Assembly: GCF_006438915.1 (NCBI RefSeq)
Contig: NZ_RCZE01000007.1
Coordinates: 62,001-126,000 of the forward strand
Origin: Pseudomonas arsenicoxydans
GTDB lineage: Bacteria > Pseudomonadota > Gammaproteobacteria > Pseudomonadales > Pseudomonadaceae
Reading direction: 5' to 3'
DNA length: 64,000 bases
Shown here: one piece after another, positions 38,301-46,928 of the stretch
How positions within the stretch are numbered: the stretch's first letter is position 1
Layout of the letters: the number at the start of each line of letters is the position of its first letter
The notes under the pieces: model-generated
The model's input: the letters and a program-made list of their open reading frames with translations, nothing else
Database searches by the model: none
Told to the model about the DNA's origin: nothing
Position numbers and translations under genes: made by a program

Positions 38301-40399
38301 ATCGACCCGGCCAGGGAACTTCGTTCCGGCAATGGGTGCTGGTCAAGACCGAAGCCCCCGCCGAGCGCCGGATCGCACTGGCAGAGCCGCCGATTCGCCC
38401 GGTCGGCGACCCGGACACCTTGCTGCTGTTGCGTGGTCCGGGCTTTTCCATACAAAGGGCCACCCTGGCGGAGCGGGTGCAGGATATTTACCCGCACTTG
38501 AACGAGCGCGAGGTCAGCACCTTTGTCCGCTCGCTGGGCGAAGAACCTCAGGCACGCAAAACCCTCGTTCGACTTGACCGCGAACTGGCGGATCTGCAAG
38601 TCGCACTCAACATATGGCGGTATCGCCAACCTGAAGCCTGGGGCCCGGATCGTAACGGATTCGTGAAGGGTGGTGGGTTGCACATTTACGAGCGGCTCAT
38701 CGAGTGCTTTCAAAGAAAGTCGAGGGCCTTTGGCGAGCGCAGTGACACGCTTGAAGGCGGGTATGTGCTGGACCTGTCAACGGAGTTCAACACACTCGAT
38801 CTGGAGCTGTGGTGGCGTGAACTGCCTGATCTCAAGTATTACCTCGATCAGGTCAGTACGCTCAATCTGGACCGCACCCTCTTTTCCGCCAGCAACACGG
38901 GGCTGCTGAAGGATTTCCCTAATCTTCGGCAACTGAGTGCCCGAGGCTGCGGATTGGAAAAGCTGCCGGTAACGATTGGCAAAATGCATTTTCTGCGCAC
39001 GCTGCGCTTGATGAACAACCGGCTCCGCTTGACCCGGTCGGCCGTCGAGCAATTGCGGCATTTGACGCACATGGAAACGCTCAGGCTCGATGACAACCCG
39101 CAGTTGGGTCTGCTGCCGAACGTCGAACGCATGCCGAAACTGAAGATTCTGAGTTTGAGTAACACCGGCGCAACCGCCTGGCCTGACGGCCTGTTCACCC
39201 GGCATCGCCCGCGAGGGTTTTATCTGGACCTGATGCAAAACCCGTTGCGCGACATCCCCTTGGTCGTTCCGGGTTCCGAGGCCGCGCGCCTCGTGGCCCG
39301 TACTCGACTGTTTCCGACCGATCTTTCGGACGCCAACCTGATTGTCTATATGGACTACCGAAGGTCAGTGGGCATCAGCTCGGATCATCTGTACTCGGCC
39401 GTCGCTGATCGTGCGATCGATCAATGGCCCATGTCAGACGATTCCCAATGGTGGAGCTACAAGTCTGCCGGCCTGGGTATCTTCAGGGTAGAAGCCTGGC
39501 ATGACCTGATGACCGAGCCAGACTCCCAAGGGTTCTTCAGCTTGATCCAGAAGCAGACAGAGTCGGCCGACTACCGCGCCGGTGGCGAACGGCGCAAGCA
39601 ACTGAGTGATCGCGTATGGCGAATGATCGAGGCCATCGACCTGGACACGACATTGCGCAAAGAGTTGTTCGAGATGGCGACCGCACCGACCACGTGCGCT
39701 GACGCTGGCGCCCAGGTATTCAACAACATGGGCATCAAAGTCCTGGTCAGCGAGGCCTATGCCCAGTCGACATCGGCCGCGATCCTGGAAAGCAAGCTGG
39801 TGGCCTTGGCAAAAGGCGCCGCGCGTCTCGAACGGGTGGATGACATCGCCCGAGCGGATTTCGCCAGCCGAAAAGGTAATCCCGATGAAGTCGAAGTGTT
39901 CCTCGCTTACGAGACCGGCCTTGCCCAGCGTCTCGATTTACCCTGGCAATCGGAGACCATGCTCTATCGACCCGTTGCCGGCGTGAGTGCCAAAACGCTC
40001 GATACGGCCTTCGATACGGTGATGTCGATGGAAAGCGGCGACGGTTTGATCAATCACATGATCGAGCAGTCGTTCTGGGAAAAATACCTGCATGACACGT
40101 ACCCCGCGGAGTTCAGCCGCAATGCCCGGACGTATGAAATCAGAACCGATCAATTGGATGAATTGCGCGAGGCCCAGCGTTCCTGGGCGAATTCCAAAGG
40201 ACGGGTGATTGCGCAAAGACAGGCGCTCAAGAAGCGCCTGCTGGACCTGGCCAATCAACTGAACGTCCAGGAAAACCGTGTGCTCACCGATGAAGAAATG
40301 ACCGACGAGGTCTACGGCGCATTGCTGAACGACATCGGCTACGAGGAAAAACAGCTAAGCAGGCGGTTGACCCGACAGGCGCTGCTCAACGCCAAGTAA
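35318..40399 (+). CDS. DUF6543-LRR-NEL protein, probable NEL-type E3 ubiquitin ligase toxin/effector
   Basis: The intact protein has 1693 residues; start is ATG 35318 or ATG 35339, neither with a clear ribosome site. The N-terminal half holds DUF6543-type (dermonecrotic-toxin-like) regions and a hydrophobic stretch at about 462-530 (VALMVVTPFVPGLGELMMVY). Leucine-rich repeats lie at about 1172-1294 (LRTLRLMNNRLRLTRSAVEQ; METLRLDDNPQLGLLP; LKILSLSNTGATAWPDGLF). The C-terminus resembles the IpaH/SspH NEL domain: FRVEAWHDLM, then RVWRMIEAIDLDT, and the catalytic CxD motif in TTCADAGAQVFNNMG with Cys1460. NEL enzymes form ubiquitin thioesters inside eukaryotic cells, so the protein should act in a host or predator. 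No signal peptide or secretion genes are seen nearby; the export route is unknown. Confidence 0.88.
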   Translation: MLKVYKSMPEIQGSIFKGPLQEADDTKGRHYPLIKDRIHPTFTSASLQRARELSLTQKVTGPWIKSASDVDHDRLQEANLKLWSTQNRVDGFIDKLQNIYKFAEPLLTDALSKQYGVDVDVKTTYLHLYLPKERPWYVVDLSGGAVTRTVSLLDAALHNFALSETCEADSDFISQPDARGHFDIQPIKQKMTIAQFQALCRELDIGARYSRYLNEQLLPSDGLARIFLKRNVVEHERAAFKAAAQQAVMTRDIDADACDLILKMLEGQRNLTRKGRVMQFTQLFLQDSLLTGIVLITPDLERTRDVVPIFAYVPQDPEHPLKEYPSTVAFMNELTRQLRDNKVISSTTMTYRQYFSRFVDQSARGHFFGGLQQRLFEVKWHHKEPLDQRPSWREEPVSSPNLQFSAEPIRGDVWEHLYQQKLNKILNDARHIAVSTADTDRNARWAWWENFKKIVSDIFNVALMVVTPFVPGLGELMMVYTAYQMVSDVIEGIVDMTLGLWTEFAEHIVGVVTDVIQLAAFAAGVKIGEVARLKLSPLIEGMKPVELPNGQQRLWHPDLKPYEQPNIELPADSKPDALGLHTHEGQKILPLDNKHYAVQKDPKTGTYRVKHPHRGEAYLPELKHNGFGAWTHEAESPRGWDHPTLMRRLGHRADGFNDAQLEQIRIASGTEAAALRQMYVENTAPPTLLADGLDRADIQEQTEQAIHDIRSGLPIDPAAYWFEPLATYLEGWPSDKALKVYENADLRGRFRTYGNARASDEQTLATSLSRLMQGDLPKQLIEFLSEEELQALLGPGVAREKQLQALRNQLADEANRLRPDIFNQRYQAAQASANPQIQRLREVAPALPTRAATVLLNSANGAELQRMTRDKRLPLNLKNQAREAAFETLANHAYEGFNDDARWVPETERLVLNALRIHTDAFGDLRIDVRQGTDIGPLRCSVGAEDASVVRVLIKDDGARYEVWDADNHKLHEADDFYESVLNALPASKRTQLGYRPGQGTSFRQWVLVKTEAPAERRIALAEPPIRPVGDPDTLLLLRGPGFSIQRATLAERVQDIYPHLNEREVSTFVRSLGEEPQARKTLVRLDRELADLQVALNIWRYRQPEAWGPDRNGFVKGGGLHIYERLIECFQRKSRAFGERSDTLEGGYVLDLSTEFNTLDLELWWRELPDLKYYLDQVSTLNLDRTLFSASNTGLLKDFPNLRQLSARGCGLEKLPVTIGKMHFLRTLRLMNNRLRLTRSAVEQLRHLTHMETLRLDDNPQLGLLPNVERMPKLKILSLSNTGATAWPDGLFTRHRPRGFYLDLMQNPLRDIPLVVPGSEAARLVARTRLFPTDLSDANLIVYMDYRRSVGISSDHLYSAVADRAIDQWPMSDDSQWWSYKSAGLGIFRVEAWHDLMTEPDSQGFFSLIQKQTESADYRAGGERRKQLSDRVWRMIEAIDLDTTLRKELFEMATAPTTCADAGAQVFNNMGIKVLVSEAYAQSTSAAILESKLVALAKGAARLERVDDIARADFASRKGNPDEVEVFLAYETGLAQRLDLPWQSETMLYRPVAGVSAKTLDTAFDTVMSMESGDGLINHMIEQSFWEKYLHDTYPAEFSRNARTYEIRTDQLDELREAQRSWANSKGRVIAQRQALKKRLLDLANQLNVQENRVLTDEEMTDEVYGALLNDIGYEEKQLSRRLTRQALLNAK

Positions 40400-40406
40400 C
40401 AGCACT

Positions 40407-40435
40407 TGCCCTGGAGGCAGCACGCCTCCAGGGCA
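40407..40435. terminator. Bidirectional hairpin terminator between toxin gene and pilus operon
   Basis: A perfect 12-bp stem (tgccctggaggc/gcctccagggca) with loop AGCAC lies between the ends of two convergent transcription units. A short T-run follows on the plus side. Confidence 0.85.
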
Positions 40436-40443
40436 GGCTTTGA

Positions 40444-41700
40444 TTACCCGATATCGGAGTCCCAGATCACGGTGATATTTCCAGAATAGCGAGAGGCCTC
40501 ACCGGATTTGATCATGTAGTTCACGTAATAAGGTGCAATCTCGAAATGCAGGATGCCCGGCGCACGGTCCACGTAAAAGCCGGGTTTGAATTCTTGCGCA
40601 TTCACCTGTCCAACATGCAACGGACGACGCGTGACCGGTTGCCCACTGATATCCGTCAGGCCATTCGGCAAGCTGACGCTCAGTTGCACCACGGCAGCGC
40701 GCTGCGAAACGGGGTCGCGAATCATGCAATCGAGCAACCCGGAAATTTCACACTCCAGCTGCATCTTGAAACGGCTCGACGAAGAGATATTGAACGTCTG
40801 ATCACGAAACAATCGGGTCGGTTTACGCCCTTGGGTCAGCCAGGCTTGCCAGCCCCCTGGCGGAACGAGTTCCACTTGATTGCCGCCTGGGGGAATATCC
40901 ACCTTCAAGGTGTGCTCGACAGTCAAAGCGAAGTTGAGCGTGATCAGGTTATCTTCCGGCAACATCACATCACCCATGTCGAAGTCGCCCCCGGGCCCGA
41001 CGCGATAACTTAGGGTCCCCGTATAAAGCCCGGATGACATTTCCAACGGGTTCGGTGTACGAAGCTCGTAAGCAAAATCTACATAGTTGTAAGTCATTGC
41101 CGGTATTGGATATCGGGTCGATTTGACACAAACGCCTTCAACAGGCGTTTTCCAGAAAAAGGCATAGCTCCAGGGGTCGTAGGAGCCGACACCACTGTAT
41201 TCGCAGGGCGGCGGTGAGTAGACCCAACTTGAGCCCCATAAGGTCTGATGCCCTTCGAGCCAGTTCGAGGCACCTGTCAGGCTGACGGTCGTCTCACTGA
41301 GCTTGTATTGAGACCCCATACCGGCAATGCGTACCTCGACCTGCTCCAACTCCCCCGTCTCTTCATTCTTCACGGGCAGCGACCTCCACTGGGCCGGAAC
41401 TTTGAACATTGCATTACTACGTGGCTCGGCATCAGGCAGGATGGGCCTGATTGACTCGAATCTCAGTGGTAGCCGAATGCTGAACATGTTCAGGTTCTTG
41501 CACTCGGAGGGGTACGACGCGCAATAACCACTGCTTGGCGTCTGGTTGATGAATTTGTTGTCTGCAGGCTTCGATGGATCAGGCCGAAATACCGCCTTAA
41601 TGTCCATTGACGTCGACATCGCCGGCTCAATGCTCCATCCGAACGCCACGATGGCCCAAGCCAACCGACTCGGAATTTTTTCAGTGCTCAGGATGTTCAT
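40444..41700 (-). CDS. CfaE/CblD-family pilus tip adhesin, second copy
   Basis: The 418-residue protein is the last gene of the pilus operon. It has a secretion signal (LAWAIVAFGWSIEPAMS) and two domains. The C-terminal pilin domain (TVEHTLKVDIPPGGNQVELV, RPTRLFRDQTFNISSSSRFK, ending YSGNITVIWDSDIG) is nearly identical in pattern to the tip protein at 42997. The N-terminal adhesin domain is less conserved, especially a Cys-bounded segment (CEYSGVGSYDPWSYAFFWKT then PVEGVC). CfaE-type tips mediate receptor binding at the end of class 5 fimbriae. It starts 8 bases after the second pilin gene. Confidence 0.88.
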   Translation of the reverse strand: MNILSTEKIPSRLAWAIVAFGWSIEPAMSTSMDIKAVFRPDPSKPADNKFINQTPSSGYCASYPSECKNLNMFSIRLPLRFESIRPILPDAEPRSNAMFKVPAQWRSLPVKNEETGELEQVEVRIAGMGSQYKLSETTVSLTGASNWLEGHQTLWGSSWVYSPPPCEYSGVGSYDPWSYAFFWKTPVEGVCVKSTRYPIPAMTYNYVDFAYELRTPNPLEMSSGLYTGTLSYRVGPGGDFDMGDVMLPEDNLITLNFALTVEHTLKVDIPPGGNQVELVPPGGWQAWLTQGRKPTRLFRDQTFNISSSSRFKMQLECEISGLLDCMIRDPVSQRAAVVQLSVSLPNGLTDISGQPVTRRPLHVGQVNAQEFKPGFYVDRAPGILHFEIAPYYVNYMIKSGEASRYSGNITVIWDSDIG

Positions 41701-41708
41701 CGTCTCTC

Positions 41709-42209
41709 TCAGGCCCCCGGAAGAATCGCATTGAAGATCATGTTGACGCTGCCAAAGTAACTACCAGGCTTGTAAACCCCATCGGCAGGCGGCATCGGGA
41801 CGATTTCCAGCAACACGCGTTTGCCGGGGGCTGCCTCGGTCAGCGAAACCACTTCGCTGTTTTTGTGCTCGCTCAACAGCGTGCCGTTGAACAGCACCCG
41901 CAAGGCAATGTCATGGGCGTCGGTGCCGTTGGACAGATAGGGACGACCGTCAAGCCGCGCCTCGATCGAGCCTGCCTCGTTTTTCACGTCGAAATATTTG
42001 CGCAAGCCACCCAATGTCGACGACGTCAGATTCCATGGCAGTTGCTGCTCACGGTGGATCCAGCCCGGGTCGGATGGAATGACATAAAACGCCTGGGTCG
42101 GAATCGTCACGAACACTTCAAAGGTGTGCACTTCCCTGGCGGCGAAGGCACCAGCGCTCGACCCCATCACCACGGCCGACAAAAAAACCTGGATCAGCTT
42201 CTTGCTCAT
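41709..42209 (-). CDS. CS1-type fimbrial subunit, second (divergent) copy
   Basis: The 166-residue protein has a signal peptide (MSKKLIQVFLSAVVMGSSAG, cleaved near AFA-AREV) and the CS1/CFA-I major-pilin pattern: an N-terminal strand (FEVFVTIPTQAFYVIP) that would serve as donor strand, GSIEARLDGRPYLSNG, and a C-terminal GSYFGSVNMIFNA. It is clearly related to, but diverged from, the operon's first pilin at 46929. It may be a minor subunit or adaptor under the second tip. It begins 3 bases after the chaperone stop. Confidence 0.85.
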   Translation of the reverse strand: MSKKLIQVFLSAVVMGSSAGAFAAREVHTFEVFVTIPTQAFYVIPSDPGWIHREQQLPWNLTSSTLGGLRKYFDVKNEAGSIEARLDGRPYLSNGTDAHDIALRVLFNGTLLSEHKNSEVVSLTEAAPGKRVLLEIVPMPPADGVYKPGSYFGSVNMIFNAILPGA

Positions 42210-42212
42210 GGG

Positions 42213-42953
42213 TTATCCCTTCACGTCCAGTTTTTTGCTGCTTTCACCTTCAACCAGGGTAAAGCGATATTCGCGACCGGCCTGCTTCTCGAACTGAAAC
42301 GTGCGGCCGGCCAGAATGTGATGCTTGGTTGTCGGTTGGCAGTCCTGCTCGTTCTTGATCGAGCAATCCTTGAACTCGTCGATCACCACCACGGTGTTGC
42401 CGTTGTTGCGGATCCGGTAGTTGCCGGCCTCGTTCTCGATTGCGCTGTCAAAACGTGTTTCTTTAGGCCGCACGAAAAACACTGCGCCGTAACCTGCCAG
42501 CACGGTGACCCCGGCGGACAAAGACTTTTTGTAGTCTTCGCGCTCTTCGCTGGAAACGGCGAATTCGTCTTCCTTCTCCGGCACGACCGGGACGAAACGC
42601 ACCCGGAAATACCGCTCCCTGTCGCGTTCGCCCATGTACAGCAACCGTGTGCCCTGCATGCCATTGGCCGGCACGATCAGACGTGCCGGACTGGCCATCA
42701 AGCCATCCCGGGCGTTGCCGTCGGCCTGGGTCTTGAGCGGCACTTCGCGCGAGGTGCCGTCAGCCTCATAGAGGATTTCAAGGATGTTGACCTTGACGAA
42801 GGCCGTGCTGTCTCCGCCATTGAACACACGTTTCAGATAGGTGCTTTTATCGCCGTCCAGATAGTCGTAGACGGTCCCGATATTGATGCTCGGTGCCGCG
42901 TGAGCCAGTTGCGCGAAAAGATAAAAACCAAACAGTGCCAACAGGTGTTTCAT
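42213..42953 (-). CDS. Alternate-family periplasmic pilus chaperone (CfaA/CblB-like)
   Basis: The 246-residue protein has a signal peptide (MKHLLALFGFYLFAQLAHA). The immunoglobulin-like layout is visible in segments such as STYLKRVFNGGDSTAFVKVN, VPANGMQGTRLLYMGERDRE and RYFRVRFVPVVPE, which match alternate chaperones rather than PapD. It would cap pilin subunits and deliver them to the usher encoded upstream. It follows tip gene 1 by 43 bases and precedes the second pilin by 3. Confidence 0.88.
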   Translation of the reverse strand: MKHLLALFGFYLFAQLAHAAPSINIGTVYDYLDGDKSTYLKRVFNGGDSTAFVKVNILEILYEADGTSREVPLKTQADGNARDGLMASPARLIVPANGMQGTRLLYMGERDRERYFRVRFVPVVPEKEDEFAVSSEEREDYKKSLSAGVTVLAGYGAVFFVRPKETRFDSAIENEAGNYRIRNNGNTVVVIDEFKDCSIKNEQDCQPTTKHHILAGRTFQFEKQAGREYRFTLVEGESSKKLDVKG

Positions 42954-42996
42954 CGTACTGAACCTCGTTGAATTGAATGCTGCAAAGTGCGGCTTG

Positions 42997-44262
42997 CTAG
43001 ATGTCTGAATCCCAGATCACCGTCACATTCCCGGAGTACTGCCGTAGTTGCTCGGGCCTTATCATTTCCGCTACTGCGTCGGGAGGAATCTCGAAGTGCA
43101 GCGTTCCCGGTCTTCGCTCCACATAGAAAGCCGGTTGAAATAATCCGGTACCGCTGCCGTCACGCAGCAGGGGACGCCGTTCGACAGCGAGGCCATTGGC
43201 GTCGCTCAAACCACGAGGCAGGCTGACGCCGACGTTCAGGGGCACGACATGGCCGGACACTGGCTCGCGTAACGAGCAGGTCTTGCCGTCCTGGGTGTAT
43301 TCACACTCCAGACTCATCTTGAAGCGCGAACTGGCCGAGATATTGAAGGTCTGGTCGCGGAACAGGCGTGTGGGTCTGCGCCCCTGCTGCAACCAGGCTT
43401 GCCAGCCGCCTTGCGGCAACAGCTCGACCCGATTGCCGCCTGGGGGAATCTCGACTTTGAGGGTGTGCTCGACGGTCAGGGTGAAGTCGAGCTGGATGAT
43501 TGCGTCCGCGGGCACGACGATGTCACCGAGGTCAAAATCGCCGCCAGGGCCGATCGAATAGACCTGCTTCCCCACATAGACGCCCGTGGACATCTTCAGC
43601 GGGTCAGGCGTGCGCAGTTGGTAGGTGAAGTCCAGAGCGCCGTAACCAAACGCGGGAATGAGGAATTTGGCCTGCTTGCCACACACCGCCTCTTCAGGGG
43701 TCAGCCAGAAGAATTGGAAACCGGTCGCACCGTAATAGCTTGGAGGGCCAATTGCCCGGCACGGCCCCGGCGCAATTTGCCAGTCGCGTCCCCACAACGC
43801 CCTGTGCGCACTGACATAATCCGGTTGCCCTGTCAGCACCAACGCGGAGTGGCTAAGCGTGTAAACACCGCCTACCCCGGCAATACGCACCTCGACCGTG
43901 GCCGGCTCGCCAGTTTCGCGGTTCAACACCGGCAACGCTCGCCAGGCGGATGGCGCCTTGATCATCGCGCCTTGTCGTACGTTTTCGTGGTTAGGCTGGA
44001 TCGGGCCGTTGAGTGCAATATTAAGATGAGAGCGCAAGCTGAATATGTCGTGAGCCTTGCAGATGGCGGGGTAACTCTGACAAAACCCTCTATTGGGCGT
44101 GGTATTGCTGAACTCGTTTTTCTGCGGGTTACTCGGGTCAGGGTTGAAAGTGGCCGTGATCGGAAGTACGACCGCGACAGCCTGCAGGCTTGACACCACC
44201 AGACAGGCCCCGATGAAAAGAGCCACCACCGTGCGCCATGGGAAAGTAGTCGAAACATTCAT
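42997..44262 (-). CDS. CfaE/CblD-family pilus tip adhesin, first copy
   Basis: From ATG 44262 (MNVSTTFPWRTVVALFIGAC) the protein is 421 residues with a signal peptide; the open frame upstream of this Met overlaps the usher gene end. The C-terminal pilin domain has TVEHTLKVEIPPGGNRVELL and ends QYSGNVTVIWDSDI. The N-terminal adhesin domain has ATFNPDPSNPQKNEFSNTTP and a Cys-bounded variable segment (CRAIGPPSYYGATGFQFFWL then TPEEAVC). It probably nucleates pilus assembly and binds a surface ligand. It sits 34 bases after the usher gene. Confidence 0.88.
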   Translation of the reverse strand: MNVSTTFPWRTVVALFIGACLVVSSLQAVAVVLPITATFNPDPSNPQKNEFSNTTPNRGFCQSYPAICKAHDIFSLRSHLNIALNGPIQPNHENVRQGAMIKAPSAWRALPVLNRETGEPATVEVRIAGVGGVYTLSHSALVLTGQPDYVSAHRALWGRDWQIAPGPCRAIGPPSYYGATGFQFFWLTPEEAVCGKQAKFLIPAFGYGALDFTYQLRTPDPLKMSTGVYVGKQVYSIGPGGDFDLGDIVVPADAIIQLDFTLTVEHTLKVEIPPGGNRVELLPQGGWQAWLQQGRRPTRLFRDQTFNISASSRFKMSLECEYTQDGKTCSLREPVSGHVVPLNVGVSLPRGLSDANGLAVERRPLLRDGSGTGLFQPAFYVERRPGTLHFEIPPDAVAEMIRPEQLRQYSGNVTVIWDSDI

Positions 44263-44296
44263 CGAGTTATGCACTCCAGAGATTGAGCAACACACA

Positions 44297-46819
44297 TCAA
44301 CCGGCGCTCTGCACGGCGTCGCCAACGTCTGCCAACGTATCCGGCGTGCAGCGCAGATCGCCGATCATCAGCACATTGTTTTCCGTGCGGCCATTGCTCG
44401 GGTCGAGGCGGAACTGACACAGCAACTGGTCGCCGTAGCGCACTTCCAGGGTCGGTGAGCCGGCGTTCATTTCCATGGAGAAGAAACCGTCCACCTCGCT
44501 CACCCCGCGACTGGCGTGGTTGATGATGTGATGGCCCTTGAGCGGGTTGCCCTGGGGGTCGATCAGGCGGCCGAGGACGGTGAGGGTTCTCATCACGCGA
44601 ATCTGCCGATAATCCACGCCGCCCTTGTTCAGGTGATAACTGGAACGGGCCGGCTGGATGGTCGCGGCAGGCACGTGGTTGCCTTCGAAATCGAAACTGA
44701 CGGAGCTGCTTTTGTAGGCCGTGATCGGCACAAAATTGCGCCCGGGCTTGAGCACCGCACTGCCGCCGCCCAAATCGTCGGCGCGCAAGGTAATGTCGTC
44801 GATGTCCGACTCGACATCGATGATCATGCCCGCGCCGTTGCGATGGTATTGGCTGGTCACGACCATTTTCCGTGCGCCGACGGCCACGGTGCTGTCCAGG
44901 TTCAAACCGCCAGTGAGGTCGTTGTTGAACGACGAGCGCTGAATGAAACCATCGCCGTTGACCAGGTCCGATTGCATCGTTGCCATCGTATTCAAGCCGA
45001 TGCCGTAGGTATCGCTAATGGCCGTGGCAGACACACTTTGCAGAATGTGATCCTGCAGGTCTTTGCGGTAACTGACCGAGGCGTTGTTATCCCGGCCGCC
45101 CTCGCGCGCGGTTCGCGAGCCGATGCTGCCGGAGATCTGTTCACCGGGGCCACCCAGGGCAATGTTGACGCTCAGGTCGACACCACGGTTGCGCGCATCA
45201 TCCGAACTGATGCTGCCCGGCCGATCGAACAAGGACAATCGCCAGTTGGCATCGCTGCCAAACAGCCGGGTCCGCTGGGTCCATCCCAGATCCACCCCGG
45301 TGCCATTGGTGTTGCCCTCACTGTGGGAGAACCGCGCATTGACCGAACTTTTGCTGTTCAGTCGATGGTTGATCGACAACGAAGCGTTGCTGGTTTGTCC
45401 GATAAACACGTTGGGCTGCCGTACCCGCGTGCCATCGGGCAGGGTGTCATACAGTTTTGTGGTGTCGAGCCAGCTGCGGTTATAGCTGGCGACAAGGCTG
45501 CCGCTGCCATAAGAGTAGAGCCCCTGCACGTCGAGACCGGTGCCGTAATTTTCGGTCTGGTAGACGTTGGCATACAGGCTGGCGTTATTGACGATGGCCC
45601 AATCCACCGATGTGCCGAGTTGCAGGCTATCGCTCACTTGTCGACCGCTCAGGCCGAGAATCACTCGCGGGTGCCACAGGTAGTTGATTGCGGCACCGGC
45701 GGTCATGTCGCCATCGTCGGGTTGATCCCAGTTGCTGAGCAAGCCCGATTCACGGCCGGCGAACAGGTTGTAGCGCCAGCGCTCGTCGTGATTGCGCCAG
45801 TTGTTCGGCTTGTAGACCAGTTCCTGAGTGCTGGACGTGATCTGCCCGTCCTCGATCAGGCGCACTTCCACTTCGTAAATCCCCCCCGGCAGCGGACGGG
45901 TATCGAGGGTCTGCAAACCGGCAGGCATTGCCTGGGTATTGATCAGCAGACCGTCGCGATAAATCTCCACGGACCCCTGGCGATTGGCGGTGACGTAAAT
46001 CGGGTAAACCGCCGGTTTCGGGTTATTGATGGCCAGACTGTCGGAGCTGCCATACATCACGCCCAACGCCGTGTCGGGGCTGGTGCCAAAAGTGCGCGGC
46101 TGGCGGGACAGCCCCTCGGATGAGGGGGTGAAATAACCCAGGCGCAGAAAATTGCCTTGCAGTTCGCGCTGGGTATAAAGCTCATTGACGGCGTGGTAGA
46201 GCGTGTTATCCATGCCCCCCAGTCGCGACAGCTGAATATTGACCGCTTGGGTCCAATTGCCAAGGCTGCTACTGGCTTCCAGACCGTAGCGCCCACCAAG
46301 GTCCTGGTCCTGGCCGCCATTGAGGTTTAGTTGGTTACGCACGATCAACCCGGTGCTGCCGCCTTCGGGCAGGTTGTAATACTGCTGCACTTGATCGTCC
46401 CGTTCGGCGTTCTCCGTGAGAATCGAGACCAAGGAGTTTTCGAGACTGTAGTGCACGGCCAACAATTGTTCTGGGCATTTGGCCTCGCAGCTGCCGAGGG
46501 CCACACCTTGTTTCAGATAGCTCGACCAAATGTCGCGCTCACTGGGTTTGAACTGGCTGTCGCTGACATCCGTGAAGTCAACGAGGGTGATGCGATCATC
46601 GCGTGTTAACACGACCATCGCCTCACCGAGAAACTGTTGATCAAGTTCCACGCGCACCGCCAGCGGTACATCAAAGAAGTGCTCTTCGAACTCGCTCGGT
46701 AAACCCTTGGCTTGCGCAAGCAAACTACGAGGTGTGTGGCCGTTGTCCGCTGGCGCGGCCAGGGCAGTTGCACAAAAACATAGGGCAAGCGCCGTCGCGA
46801 TGGGAGTCATCGGGAACAT
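44297..46819 (-). CDS. Alternate-family outer-membrane pilus usher (CfaC/TcfC-like)
   Basis: The 840-residue protein starts at ATG 46819 (MFPMTPIATALALCFCATAL) with CAGAG ahead; ATG 46810 or 46879 is possible. A signal peptide ends near ALAAPADNG. The central part has the alternating strands of a large beta-barrel (YGLEASSSLGNWTQAVNIQL, LPGGIYEVEVRLIEDG) and the C-terminal region has small E-set-like domains (VLGRLIDPQGNPLKGHHIIN). Ushers form the secretion and assembly pore for chaperone-pilin complexes. The size fits CfaC/TcfC-type ushers. Confidence 0.92.
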   Translation of the reverse strand: MFPMTPIATALALCFCATALAAPADNGHTPRSLLAQAKGLPSEFEEHFFDVPLAVRVELDQQFLGEAMVVLTRDDRITLVDFTDVSDSQFKPSERDIWSSYLKQGVALGSCEAKCPEQLLAVHYSLENSLVSILTENAERDDQVQQYYNLPEGGSTGLIVRNQLNLNGGQDQDLGGRYGLEASSSLGNWTQAVNIQLSRLGGMDNTLYHAVNELYTQRELQGNFLRLGYFTPSSEGLSRQPRTFGTSPDTALGVMYGSSDSLAINNPKPAVYPIYVTANRQGSVEIYRDGLLINTQAMPAGLQTLDTRPLPGGIYEVEVRLIEDGQITSSTQELVYKPNNWRNHDERWRYNLFAGRESGLLSNWDQPDDGDMTAGAAINYLWHPRVILGLSGRQVSDSLQLGTSVDWAIVNNASLYANVYQTENYGTGLDVQGLYSYGSGSLVASYNRSWLDTTKLYDTLPDGTRVRQPNVFIGQTSNASLSINHRLNSKSSVNARFSHSEGNTNGTGVDLGWTQRTRLFGSDANWRLSLFDRPGSISSDDARNRGVDLSVNIALGGPGEQISGSIGSRTAREGGRDNNASVSYRKDLQDHILQSVSATAISDTYGIGLNTMATMQSDLVNGDGFIQRSSFNNDLTGGLNLDSTVAVGARKMVVTSQYHRNGAGMIIDVESDIDDITLRADDLGGGSAVLKPGRNFVPITAYKSSSVSFDFEGNHVPAATIQPARSSYHLNKGGVDYRQIRVMRTLTVLGRLIDPQGNPLKGHHIINHASRGVSEVDGFFSMEMNAGSPTLEVRYGDQLLCQFRLDPSNGRTENNVLMIGDLRCTPDTLADVGDAVQSAG

Positions 46820-46900
46820 GAACGGGATACTCTGAAGATAAGTGCGTTGAAACCCGATCGACAGGCAATGATTACCCATCGACCGGTAAGTGCTAACGAA

Positions 46901-46915
46901 TAAGGCTAAGCCTTA
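46901..46915. other. Small hairpin in the pilin-usher intercistronic gap
   Basis: TAAGGC-taa-GCCTTA forms a 6-bp stem 13 bases downstream of the first pilin stop codon on the operon strand. The 109-base gap here is the longest in the operon. Such hairpins after a major pilin often protect its mRNA or reduce read-through; the stem is short, so this is only a suggestion. Confidence 0.35.
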
Positions 46916-46928
46916 AGTCATGGCTGAC

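Noticed and set aside
41607..42971. A 454-codon plus-strand open frame over the chaperone and second pilin
   Set aside because: Antisense to three pilus genes with signal peptides and family motifs.
44516..46123. A 535-codon plus-strand open frame over the usher
   Set aside because: Antisense shadow of the usher gene; no recognisable domain.
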